NCBI GenBank assembly: GCA_036925085.1
Contig: JAUPFP010000022.1
Coordinates: 1,813,501-1,877,500 of the forward strand
Length of the DNA stretch: 64,000 bases
Origin: Brachycybe producta
Lineage: Eukaryota; Arthropoda; Diplopoda; Playtdesmida; Andrognathidae
Reading direction: 5' to 3'
The position numbers and the translations under genes are program-made. The notes under the pieces were generated by a model. It saw only the letters and a program-made list of their open reading frames with translations, did no database searches and was not told where the DNA came from. Below, one piece after another: positions 1 to 11,768 of this stretch (the first letter of the stretch is position 1; the number at the start of each line of letters is the position of its first letter).

Positions 1-137
1 CGCCCAAAATACCATCATTTCAAGTTCATTTTTCACTTTTTTTCTTCTTTCAAAACTGTATTTTATCCAAATTAGGCAAAACATTTTCTTACCTGATTTT
101 ATATTATTCCGTTCTGTCCACTTTATCATAATTATTA

Positions 138-455
138 GGGCTCGGATTTTTATGCAATATCAAGCATATGTTTCTCAATTTGTGGCCCAAGTGCCAATTG
201 TGAAGTTACATTCCTCCATTTGGTTCATCCAACAATTGTTTTGTTTTCTAATAAAAAAAAGGATGGTTAGAGGCTAGATGTCTGGTTACTACCAGTTAGC
301 AGCTAACGAATTTCAGCCTCTAACCAGTGTTTTTTTTTTTTATTAAAAAAAAAACAATTGTTGGATGAACCAAATGGAGGAATGTAACTTCACAATTGGC
401 TCTCGGGCCACAAGATTGAGAAACGTTTGCTTGATATTGCATAAAAATCCGATCC
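138..455. mobile_element. Mariner-like MITE, family D copy 1
   Basis: Palindromic element with termini GGGCTCGGATTTTTATGCAA, flanked by TA on the left and TTA on the right. Inner inverted arms carry GGTTAGAGGCTAG and its complement. Other copies lie at 20120, 23479 and 54981. Confidence 0.8.
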
Positions 456-904
456 TTAATAATTATATATTAAAATATATATAAAAAAATGACCATTTCA
501 GCAACAAACCTAACAATAAAATAAATTTAGAAAATGTTACCAAATTTTGAATTTTTTTTTTTGACAACACATTAAAAACAGAATATTTTATTATATTTAT
601 ATTTTTTTTTTTTACCTTGGAACAATTGTTACAAAATAAAAAAAATCTCACAAAATTCAAAATATAGAAACCAACTGTCAAGGTCTTTTTTTTTGTAATG
701 AATATTTTAAAATTTACAACAATAGAAGAGTGTTTTTTTTTTATTACAATATATAAAGGTAGCTCAACTCCATTGTTTAAAAAAAAAGCCAAAAAAAAAT
801 GAGTGAAGAATCGTCTGCTTTTTGAAACTAGAAGGAAGACATCTTGCCTTAAAATGTCAGCCATTTTTGTACGTCCATTTAACCCTATTATAACTGAAGC
901 GCAC

Positions 905-1122
905 AAGCAATTAAATATAGAAAACGGGATGAACAGAAGTTGGCTCCGCCTTTTTTTATGACGAAAGGCAACTTCTAAATTGGTTGGTTATGTAGTCTGA
1001 CGTCACATGCTCTCCGCCCCTTTTCAACGTGGAACCACACAACGAACCAATTAGAAGTTGCCGGTCCTCATAAAAAGGACAGAGCTAACTTGTGTTCATC
1101 CCGTTTTCTAATTGCCTGTCTG
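905..1122. mobile_element. Family A palindromic MITE (copy 1)
   Basis: It has arms AGAAGTTGGCTCCGCC and the degenerate complement, inner ATTGGTTGG, TGACGTCA and GC boxes, and right end CTAATTGCCTGT. The left end is degraded (gcaattaaatatag). Confidence 0.8.
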
Positions 1123-1431
1123 AAGCGTCTAAGTATAGTTGGCGCCCTCTATCAGCCACACTCAGTTTTGGCACGAAATGCTCCATAGGAAGTGCCTCTT
1201 CGTTGTTATTCTTTTCTGTTGGTGAAAACCATCACAAATAACATAAAATATATTTTGGGTCCAGTCCGTTATAATAGCATAAAAATGCTTTCTTTTAACA
1301 CGAAATTCGTTTAAAATGGTTTATGAACAACTCATTTTCGAATTCTTCAATTATTCTGTCTTTCACAAACAAAATGAAGAGAAACTAGAAAGTGTTTTAG
1401 AAACTAGAAAGGTATAGTTTAGAAAATATTT

Positions 1432-1663
1432 GTTTGCTTTATATTGCATAAAAATCCGAGCCCTAATCTTCCTCAATAGAGTAACTAAAATTATGCTTTT
1501 TCTAATCAAAAAGACTGGTTAGAGGTTAAAAATGTCAGGTCACTATCAGTTGTCAATAAGAGTTCTAGCCTCTAACCAGTGTTTTAATTAAATAAAACCA
1601 TAATTGTTGGTTGCTCTCTATATGGGATTGTTAATTCACAATTGAACTCTTGGGGGCCACAAA
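1432..1663. mobile_element. Rearranged family D fragment
   Basis: A family D right terminus (AAAAATCCGAGCCCTAA) is followed by the family's inner arms and is cut by the family E element that begins at 1664. Confidence 0.55.
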
Positions 1664-1965
1664 ATGAGTTAAATGAATTCAAATTAAAATGTGTTTAGGT
1701 GAATTATACGGAATCCAGTTAAGGACATGAACACCAAATAAAAATTGACTTTTATTATTAAAATATTTTAAAATTGAAATACTAAATCAATATTTTAATG
1801 TCAATAGTTTCTATATTATTATTTAAGTATTAACTCAATATTTTCAGATTATTAACTAAATAAATTGAATTCCGACATATTGTTTGTTTGTCCTTCACAG
1901 GGCTCTGTAGAACACGTTTATTATTTAAATGCATTTAAATTATCAGGTGTGTGTACTAGGTATTA
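1664..1965. mobile_element. Family E repeat copy 1
   Basis: About 300 bp repeat running from ATGAGTTAAATGAATTCAA to TTATCAGGTGTGTG, with inner TCCTTCACAGGGCTCTGTAG. Near-identical copies lie at 10647 and 56004, and reverse fragments at 45205 and 45381. Confidence 0.7.
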
Positions 1966-2252
1966 GACATAAAAATATTTTAAAATAAACAATTCTCTCA
2001 ACTTCTCCAATGATTATGTAACTCATATGCATATAATTAAATATTTAGCATTGAAATTAAATTAACAACAAAAAATAAAAAACACCTCAAGGTTATTAAA
2101 TGTAATAATAATGGAATAAATAATTTAATGAAATTATTTGACCAGGAAATCCGTTCAAATTGAGATCATTTTTATTTCTAATTCAATTGATATTTAAATG
2201 TATTTTTTTTTTGTAAATAAAACATTTGCCTGTAATTCATACTGTGTGTGTG

Positions 2253-2456
2253 TATATGTTACTGTCAATCTGCGGAATCAGTCAATCTGCAGAATGCTTA
2301 GGCAATGTGCAAAACAATCAATCTGCTAGCAAATCTGCAAAATTCAGTACATTTTTAGTGTTGAATTTTGCAGATTCACTAACAGGTTTGTTTGTTTTGC
2401 AGATTGCTTAAGCATTCTGCAGATTGACTGATTCCACAGACTGACAGTAACATATA
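2253..2456. repeat. Inverted repeat (hairpin) element
   Basis: Arms read ATATGTTACTGTCAATCTGC and CAGACTGACAGTAACATATA with further pairing inward (AGTCAATCTGCAGAATGCTTA). The AGTCAAT/GCAATNTGC words recur at 57200 and in the hairpin at 58244. Confidence 0.7.
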
Positions 2457-2539
2457 TAAAACGATTGAACATTTCGTTCTGTAAGGTCGGCCCTAGACGT
2501 AACGTTTAACTGCGCAAATTTAACTGCACAAGTCTACCG

Positions 2540-3086
2540 CAGATATTTATTTTGCTTTTGTCTCACCTGATGGCGCCACTGCAGCCGCAAATGCTAAGCT
2601 CCATAGATGTTTTTTTTGTAAAATTTGGACGCAAAAACGACAAGCGAACGTTTTTTTTTGTTTAAAAACAAAAACAATTATGAAAAAAATTCAAAATTAT
2701 TTTAAAAACTATAACGGTAAATGATGATGCTAAACGTTTTTTTTAATGGCAATATCTTAAAAAATAAACAATATTTATAGTTCAGTTGGAAAAATGACCC
2801 GGTTTTAGGGTTTTCCAATGAAATTTCATGAAAAACTATTTTTGCCTTTTTTTTCAAAACAATCATAAAAAAACTTTTAACAATATCACCAACTATTCTA
2901 GTTTCTAAAAAACTTTGAATTTTTTTCCGTATTGTTCCACCTGAAAAACGTTCGCTTGAAAAATAAATATTTTCTCAAAACCTCAGGTTGGAAGAAAGAG
3001 GCCTCCTTATAGGACATAATAGACACTACAGTGGCGCCATCTGGGAGGACAAAAACAAAATTAATATTTATAAAGCCACCTTAAAA
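2540..3086. mobile_element. Family G element copy 1
   Basis: Ends carry TTTTGTC...GATGGCGCCACTG on the left and CAGTGGCGCCATC...AGCCACCTTAA on the right. The core (CTAGTTTCTAAAA, aatatcttaaaaaataaac) resembles family R. Copies lie at 9444 and in part at about 46070-46620. Confidence 0.6.
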
Positions 3087-3415
3087 ACCAGCTTAATGTT
3101 GCTTCTGAAAGTGATTTGCAACTGCTCATAAAAACCATTTTTAGGGTTTTGTTATCTTTTATTTTATGAAATATCTAAATGAAAAATCGCATAAAATAAA
3201 GTCAAAATTCGTTTTCCGCCGACAAACAGTTTTTTTTTTTTTGAAAATTACAAAAATCTATTACATTTTTTTACAACAATTTGTGTTTGTTAAAAATGGA
3301 CGATAAAAAATTAAGTGTTCGTAACCCCGTACTATTAAAAAAACGCGTGTCCACAAACCAATTGTATATTTTGTAATATATTATTAAATGAATTATTATA
3401 TTATAACATTCTCCA
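3087..3415. other. AT-rich spacer, nothing recognised
   Basis: No coding pattern, repeat family or RNA gene was recognised. Short homopolymer runs only. Confidence 0.5.
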
Positions 3416-3602
3416 GGGCTCTCTATATATCCAGCTGAGACGATTCTAACTGGAACGACGGGTTGAGTGTTGGATGTGGAGGCTAGAAATGACGTGAAGG
3501 TAGCGAAAAAAAACACAGTATTTAAACAAACGAGCAGTTAAAGAGCAAACAGTAAAGGTGGGTTCACACTGAGTCGTGAATTGGGCGAGAGCATTACCGG
3601 TA

Positions 3603-3808
3603 ACAGGCTATTAGAAATCGGGACAAACAGAAGTTGGCTCCGCCCTTTTTATGACGACCAGCAACTTCTAATTATTTGGTTATGTAGTCTGACGTCACAT
3701 GTTCCGCCCTTTTCAACGTCGAACCACACAACAAACCAATTAGAAGTTGCCGGTCGTCATAAAAAGGGCGGAGCCAACTTCTGTTCATCCCGTTTTCTAA
3801 TTGCCTGT
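3603..3808. mobile_element. Family A MITE (copy 2)
   Basis: Full-length palindrome, ACAGGCTATTAGAAATCGGG to CTAATTGCCTGT. No clear target duplication. The next copy starts 81 bp away. Confidence 0.9.
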
Positions 3809-3888
3809 ATAAAAGACTGGGTATCCAAAAGTGGAATAGACCAGTCAAAGTAAACTTTTGTTGTTGTATACACCACTATGTTTCTCAG

Positions 3889-4095
3889 ACAGGCAATTAG
3901 AAAACGGGATGAACAGAAGTTGGCTCCGCCCTTTTTATGACGACTGGCAACTTCTAATTGGTTTGTTGTGTGGTTCGACGTTGAAAAGGGCGGAGCACGT
4001 GACGTCAGACTACATAACCAACCAATTTAGAAGTTGCGTTCGTCTTGAAAAGGGGCGGAGCCAACTTCTGTTCATCCCGTTTTCTAATTGCCTGT
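3889..4095. mobile_element. Family A MITE (copy 3)
   Basis: Full-length, with a perfect 9 bp target duplication GTTTCTCAG on both sides (3880-3888 and 4096-4104). The centre is in the opposite orientation to copy 2. Confidence 0.93.
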
Positions 4096-4360
4096 GTTTC
4101 TCAGTCACTCGATTATCTCAAAGTATTTTAAAAAAATAAACTATTTCAATTGAAATCCATTCTTTACCATTTGTAAAATCTCTTTTATTATTTGCGCTCC
4201 ATTCCGCTCCAAATGAATGTGCTATAATGCTATTTAACCGCTCGTTAGTTCATTTTTTTTTTTTTCACTACCTTCAAATCACTGCTAGCCTCTACCTCCA
4301 GGCTCCAACCCTTGATGTCGTCTCAGTTAGAATCGTCCCAACTGGAACACACCTTTCTCC

Positions 4361-4362
<2 letters not shown>

Positions 4363-4422
<60 letters not shown>
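4363..4422. repeat. (GA)n microsatellite
   Basis: About 30 dinucleotide units of GA, nearly pure. Confidence 0.95.
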
Positions 4423-4424
<2 letters not shown>

Positions 4425-4679
4425 ACATTTCAAAAATAAACCCTCCATCCGACCCCCTCCTAACCTCCCCCCTCCTATAATAAGTCCAAATCATAAAATC
4501 GACAAAAAAAAGCCATATTTTATTTCTCATGTTTCACTTGATTCAAAACTCACAGGAAAAAAAAAATATGTTTCCATATTTCAGTGTCAAGTCAATTGGA
4601 AAACACGATGATCCATAAAATCATTGGAAATTGGAGCGAAATATTGCATTTCAGAATGTGGTTTCAACCTCTTATCTCA

Positions 4680-5860
4680 AACACATCTATCTCTCCTTTC
4701 ATCCATATATCTTACATGTGTGTATCTTATCTCACATCTCATTCAGTCTTTTTTTTTTTTTGCTTAATCTTAAGTCACACCTTTAGGTCTATCTCTTTTT
4801 AAGTAACTCTTTTCATCCACCTATTTTAAGTCCAATTCACTCTTATGTTTCGTTAGTCTTTTTTCTTATATCTCTTAAAGCATGTCTTAAGTCTATCTTT
4901 ATCTCTCTTAAGTCTCTATTTCTAAAGTCTCTATTTATCTATCTCGTAAGTCACTCTTCAGCTACTGTATTTCTAGTATTTATGTATTTCTTAAGTCTCT
5001 ATTTATCTCTTAAGTCTCTCTTCATCTATCTCTTAAGTCTCCATCGATCTCTTAAGTCTCTATAAATTTCTTAAGTATCTCTTCATCTATCTCCAGTTAT
5101 CTCTTAAGTATCTATTTATCTCTTAAGTTTATATAAGTCTATCTCCATCTGTCTCTTAAGTCTTCATCTATCTCTTAAGACTTTCTTTTCATCTGTCTCT
5201 CTAGACTCATCTCTAAGTTTTTATTTATTTCTCAAGTCTCTATTTATCTCTTAAAGTCTCTCTTCATCTATCTCTTAAGTCTCCATTGATCTCTTAAGTC
5301 TCCATTGATCTCTTAAGTCTCTATAAATTTCTTAAGTATCTCTTCATCTATCTAGCTCCATTTATCTCTTAAGTTTCTATAAGTCTCTCTCCATCTATCT
5401 CTTAAGTCTTCATTTATCTCTTAAGACTTTCTTTTCATCTGTCTCTCTGTAGACTCTTAAGTTTTTATTTATTTCTCAAGTCTCTATTTATCTCTTAAGT
5501 CTCACTTCATCTATCTCTTAAATCTCCATTTATCTCATAAGGTTTCATCTCTCTCTCTCTCTTTGAAATGTATCTCTTAAGTCTCATTCATCTTTCTCTG
5601 TTTTCACCTATCTTTTAAAGCATCTCTCTCTTCATTTATCATAAGTTATCAAAAGTTTCTCTTCATAAAAGACATCTTTCATTTTAACCTATCTCTTTTT
5701 AGTCTTTTTTTCTTCTATCTTTATTTTCATTTCTATCTCTAGTCTAGTTTATCTTCTGAAATATCTCACCTATATATCTCTCTCATACTCTCAACAATCT
5801 CTCATACTCCCAAGAAACTCATACTCTCAACACATTCATACTGTCAACACTATCGCCCCC
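4680..5860. repeat. Degenerate TCTCTTAAGTC tandem region
   Basis: More than 1 kb of diverged units built on ATCTCTTAAGTCTC and CATCTATCTC. It has no open frame of interest and ends in (CT)n around 5880. Confidence 0.8.
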
Positions 5861-5899
5861 CTCTCTTTCATTATCTCTCCCTTTCTCTCTCTCTCTCTT

Positions 5900-6391
5900 T
5901 CATATGAAATAAAACTTCATCGGTTTGGCTTTTAGAAGTCAATTGGATCAGATGTGGAAGAGGAGAATCACCGTCATCGTCATCATCTATCCCACTTTTT
6001 TTTCTGTCACCACAACCGACTAAACCTTGTGTTTGTGTGGATGCCTTTTTTTTGTTTTCGTTGCGGTTTTCACGCATCCAAACGTGTAACTACTCTTCGT
6101 TTATAATATCCGCATGAAATTCTAACAAGAACCGTTCTCTCTTTTAATTGAACTAGTTTAAATTTGTTTTCAATATAATTCTGATAAGAAAACCAGAAAA
6201 GAAAAAAACCAAAAAATGGAACAAAAACTTCGTCAAGAATTAATTAACTTCTTATGGATACAACAGAAAGAATTAATTAATTTTCTTTAACATAAAATTT
6301 TTTATATTATTTTATTAAAATAATAATGTAAAGTGTGGTTTGGTCATTGTTTTTTTTTTTGAAGTGGTCAACAGTTTTGGTGGGTCCACTC
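5900..6391. other. Upstream flank of the adenosine receptor coding exon
   Basis: AT-rich sequence without a repeat family I could name. It may hold a 5' untranslated exon or promoter but no convincing TATA or initiator is visible. Confidence 0.4.
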
Positions 6392-6785
6392 ATGACAGCT
6401 GATATTGACCACAGGTTACAACCCCCGGGTTTGTATCCAAAATATGTTGTTCCCGAACTCATCGTTGCAGTGGCCGCATTTATTGGAAATCTATTGGTCA
6501 TTTATGCTTTTAGTCGCGATAAGAAATTACGTAAATTAACCAACTATTATGTGGTTAGTTTAGCCATAGCTGACCTCTTGGTCGCTCTTTTTGGTATTCC
6601 TTTTGCCGTTTTGGCCAGTGCTGGACTTCCGGAACATTTTGGAGCCTGTCTTTTCACTATTTCTTTACTCATCATGTTATGTACTATATCGATATTTAAT
6701 CTGGTTGCGGTCAGTGTTGACCGTTACTGGGCAATTCTATTTCCATTGCAGTATTCTAGTTTCATGACGACACGAATAGCCGTTG
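6392..6785 (+). CDS. AdoR: Adenosine receptor-like exon 1 (TM1 to second inner loop)
   Basis: Residues 1-131 plus one base of codon 132. It covers TM1 (GNLLVIYAF), TM2 (SLAIADLLVAL), TM3 and the DRY motif, and ends at G|GTAAGT. The reading frame continues open upstream to about 6329 but without another ATG, so 6392 is the chosen start. A poly-T tract followed by AG at 6367-6372 would also allow an internal acceptor if a 5' exon exists. Confidence 0.88.
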
Positions 6786-9700
6786 GTAAGTTCGATTCAC
6801 CATTGTCCAGCATCACTTTAAAGCAATTTATATATTATAAATAGAATTTTAAGATTTATTTCAAACTAGAAGAGTAAAACTACGGAGCCCTGTAAAAGTC
6901 AGGCGAGATTTTTTTTTTTTTTTAAATCTAGAAATTTCGACTTTAATCTTGAAATTTCAATTTTTTACAAAATTTCGACATTTCGACTTTAATCTCGACA
7001 TGTCGACATTTAATCTCTTTTATTCGGTCATGTTAATTATGCCATGTTGTGCGCACCATACTCTAATAATGAAATTATTGCAAGCGCCCTCTTGTAGCAG
7101 CAATAATTTCATTATTAGAGTATGGTGCGCACAACACGGCATAATTAACATGGCCGAATAAAAGATTAAAAGTCGAAATGTCGAGGTTAAAGTCGAAATT
7201 TTAAGATTCTGGAAAAAGTGGAAATGTCGAGATTTTAAAAAAAAATCTCGCATGTCCTTTACAGGGCTCCATATGAAACTGTTATTAAAACGTTTATTTT
7301 TAAAGATATTATCGCGGAAATGAGCTGTGAATGTTCAGTTACTCTTCCAGTTTTTATAAAAATAATTTCAATTTCTTTTAAATGTTTTAGCTATACATAA
7401 CATGGTTCAGATATACTTGAATTTCTTCTAGTTTTTAAATTCTTACAGCGGAACGCGAACGTCTCCCAGAGACACGTGTTGTTTTTCGATTACCGGCCGA
7501 TAATACGGCCCGCACTCCGCCCCTGTCTCGGGTCGGCTAATCTAAAATGAACACACGTGTCTCTGGGAGACGTTCGCGTTCCGACTCTACCGTAACCCGT
7601 GACCGGGAAAACAAACATGACTATTCACCCGAGCCCGCGGTGACAAGAGCCAAAGAGCACTGTCCTGTGTCACGGCACGCTGTTCTGTGAACAGGCGCAC
7701 TGAATTTAAAGGTTCACACTTATACAGGTCCGGGATGAAGAACGAAACGAATCCGAGGAAAAAATATTGTTCAACGTTTTTCAATTCATTTGACAACCGC
7801 GAGCTCGTTCGTTTCACAAACAAGTCTCGGCTCAATTATCGTTGACAACTATATTTCCCCCCCCCCCCCCCCCGGAAATCTCTTTTAGTTCTCGTCTCGT
7901 TCTCGTTTGTTATGTAATCCCTATACTCGATGTGTACAATTTTTTTAAAACGAGAAACTTGTCTGACACATCATTTTATCTAAACGATTATGTCACGAGT
8001 CCGATTTCTCGTCCCTAAAGGCGCCTTTCTCGGGTTCGTGTCGTGCCATGCACCCTAATGGTGCAACACCCACCTCCACCGGGTGACGGCCGTCGACTTT
8101 CCCGCCCATGTCTCGACCCGATTAGAAAACCATTATAAAAGTGTAACAATTCCAGTATTTTAATGTCACGCGACAGTTAAACCTGATGATTTAATTAATC
8201 TGTCTGCTTTTATGTCTCGAGGTTACTCTTCTAGTTTCTAAAACACTTTCAATTTCATTTATTTTTCATTTTATCATTTCTTTCTTTTAGTTACTTACAA
8301 GACTGGTCTCTCTTATTCTTTCATGTTAATAATTATTAAGAAGTTACATCGCAAAATTACTTTGAAAAATCTCCCGCAAAGAGCGCTAGCATCGTTTTTC
8401 TATTGCTCTCATAGACCCAATGTTAAAGAAAAAACGATAATTTTTAAAACACACAGTCGCGGCGGCAATATGTTTATTTTTCATATTTAAATTTGTCCAA
8501 TTTTGATGGTTCGAAGTGCACTGTGCACCTTAAATATATGCTGATCGAGTGATAGAATGACAAAAAATTGGAAAGTGCGGTTCTATTTTTAAAAACTATT
8601 TCAAAATCGCGAATTTTTAACTCTTACGTTAAAGTCCATTGAGTACACTCAAATAAGAAGAAAAACATCCATTAAAATGTTCGTAAAAATACGTAAAAAT
8701 AATTAAAAAAAAAACAAAAAAATCAGCACGTGCGCCAATGCGTTGGCTTCACTGCGGTTTACTTGTGGTTTTTTAAAATTATTTTTACGTATTTTTATGA
8801 ACATTTTAATGGATGTTTTTTTCTTCTTATTTGGGAGTACTCAATGGAGTTTAACATACAGCGTTAGAAATTTGCAATTTTGAAATATTTTTTTTAAAAA
8901 TAGAACCGCACTTTCCAATTGTTTGTCATTCTATCACTCGATCCGCATATATTTAAGGTGCACATTGCACTTTGAACCATCAAAATTGGGCAAATTTAAA
9001 TATGAAAAATAAACATATTGCCGACGCGACTATTGTGTATTTTAAAAATTAACATTTCTTCTTTAACATAGGGGTCTATAGGCTGAATAGAAAGACGATA
9101 CTAGCGCTCTTTGCGGGAGATTTTTCGAAGTAATTTTGCGATGTAGCCTCTTAGGACTAGATGATTGATGATTGAATCTGTTGCTTTTAATATATTGAGA
9201 TAAAAAATATCTTCATATTTTCAAAGAATTTCTGGAATTTCATCAAATTGGAAGAACTAAGATTTTTCTTAACAAATTTTCAAATACAACATTCCGAACT
9301 TTTTTTTTTCAAATATCAACAACAACATCCTCCTCCTCATTAAAAGACTGGAAGAAAAAAAAAATCCCAATTTTCTATTAATAACGATCTTCATCTTCTT
9401 CATCATCAGTCAACATTTCAAAATGAAAATTAAAAAAAGCAACTTTAAAGGTGGCTCAATAGATAAATATTTGGTTTTTGTCTTCTATCAGATGGCGCCA
9501 CTGCAGTTGCTATTATGTTCCATAGGAAGTCTCTTTCACCCTCTAAACCCGCAGTTTTGAGAGAAAATTTATATTTTTTCAAAGCTGAACGTTTTTCAGA
9601 AGAAATATTACGAAAAAAAAAATACAAAATGTTTTAAAAACTAGAATAGTTAGTCATAATGCTAAAAAAAAATGTCAATGATGATATCTTTCAAAATAAA

Positions 9701-11732
9701 CTTTTTATGACAGTTTTGAAATTCATGAAATTTCAATAGAAAAAAACCTAAAAACGCGTCATTTTTCAAACTGAGCTATATAAAATGTTTTATTTTTTAA
9801 GATATTTTCATGAAAAAAACTTAACATAATCTTTTTACCATTCTAGTTTTGAAAACAATTTCATTTTTTTTTTCATAATGTTGTTTTCTATAAATAAAAA
9901 AAAACGTTCGCTTGACGTTTTTGCGTTCAAGTTTTGCAAAAAAAAAAGTCTAGCATTGTGGCGCCACTGCAGTGGCGCCGTTCAAAGGGACAAAATCAAA
10001 ATGAATATCTATTGAGCCCAGGCAATTAGAAATCGGGACAAACAGAAGTTTATGACGACCGGTAACTTCTAATTGGTTGGTTATGTAGTCTGACGTCACA
10101 TGCTCCGCCCTTTTCAACGTCGAACCACACAACAAACCAATTAGAAGTTGCCGGTCGTCATAAAAAAGGGCGGAGCCAACTTCTGTTTGTCCCGATTTCT
10201 AATTGTCTGTCTATTGAGCCACCTTAAATCGTGACAAAAATATTTAAGAACTTTTGATTGACCAATCGAATAAAAAATCGTAATCTTTCAATGTTTTCTT
10301 TGATGAATTATTTAAACCCGTAAATGGATTTTCGTTGTCGTTTTAAGGGATCATCGTCGTGTGTTGGATACTGGGTGCCATCGTGGGTCTTTTGCCCCTA
10401 ATGGGTTGGCACGAAGAGCGACCCAAAGACTCCAAATGTATCTTTGTTCAAGTGATGGACTATGACTTCTTGGTGTTTCTCTATTTTGCCACCATTATAG
10501 CTCCAACCCTCGTTATGGCCATCTTCTATTTGAGGATCTACAGTGTGGTCATCAAACAGGTAAGAGAACAGTGTGACCACTGACCACTGTCCAGTCCAAC
10601 CTCACCCCCTCCCACCTTCCTCAACATTAACCTTCTGAAGGTGGAACACACATGAGTTAAATGAATTCAAATTAAATGTGTTTAGGTGAATTATACGGAA
10701 TCCATTTAAGGACATGAACACCAAAAAAAAATTGACTTTAATTATCAATATTTTAAATTGAAATTACTAAATCAATATTTTAATGTCAATAGTTTCTAAA
10801 TTATTATTTAAGTTAATTAACTCAATATTTTCAGATTATTAACTGAATTAAATTGAATTCGACATATTGTTTGTTTGTCCTTCACAGGGCTCTGTAGAAC
10901 ACGTTTATTATTTAAATGCATTTAAATTATCAGGTGTGTCTACTAGGTATTACGAACTCTTGATTATTTCTGTCTTTTGGATGTGAAATGAAGAGAAACT
11001 TGAATGTGTTATTAAAAACTAGAAGAGTAACTCAATAACAATTTAATACTACTTAATACAACTCAATAATAATTTCAATGTTGATATCTTTTAAAATAAG
11101 CTTTTTATGTCAAGTTTGAAAAAAAAAATGACACCCAACTTTAATTAGCTTTTATTTGTATAAAAAGTTTATTTTGAAAGATATATTTAAATGATTGATT
11201 TACCCTTCTAGTTTCTAAAACATTTTCAAGTTTCTCTTTAGATGTTTTTTTTTTATTAAAAGCTGATTTTGATGCTCTTGTTATTCTGTGTTTTCTGAAG
11301 AGGAAAACACTAAGGAGAAATTGAAAATGTTTTAGAAACTAGAAGGGTAACTAAATCATTTAAATATATCTTTCAAAATAAACTTTTTCTAGATAAAACT
11401 TATTATAAATGACTCAGTATTTTGTTTTACTTTTTATCTATAAAAAGTTTATTTTGAAAGATATCAAAAACATAAAAATACCTTCTTTAAATGATTGAGT
11501 TACCCTTCTAGTTTCTAAAATATTTTTAATTTCTTCTTAGTGTTTTGCTCTTCAGAACTCTTGAGACAAGAAGTGTGAAGAAAAAAAAGTGTCTAAAAGT
11601 AGCCAATTGTAGATAGAATGAGAAAGAGAGTGTGAAGTGGACATTGTCCAGCAACTGTAATATGATGTTCTTGACCATTGTTAACTATAGAAACTTTCCT
11701 TTGTTGTCTCCAGTTTCCTAATTACAAGTCGA

Positions 11733-11768
<36 letters not shown>

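Larger units (their letters stand above)
3416..4372. mobile_element. Inverted pair enclosing two family A MITEs
   Basis: The segment 3416-3512 and the segment 4262-4372 are inverted relatives (GATTCTAACTGGAACGACGG against CCAGTTAGAATCGTC-like sequence, plus CTACCTTCA). The two arms bracket family A copies 2 and 3, so an older palindromic element was probably invaded twice. Confidence 0.5.

Noticed and set aside
463..906. 147 residue minus-strand open frame
   Set aside because: Composed of poly-Lys/Phe from A and T runs; no homology recognised.
6335..6391. Upstream extension of the receptor N-terminus from 6335
   Set aside because: That start would be GTG, not ATG; the first in-frame ATG is 6392.
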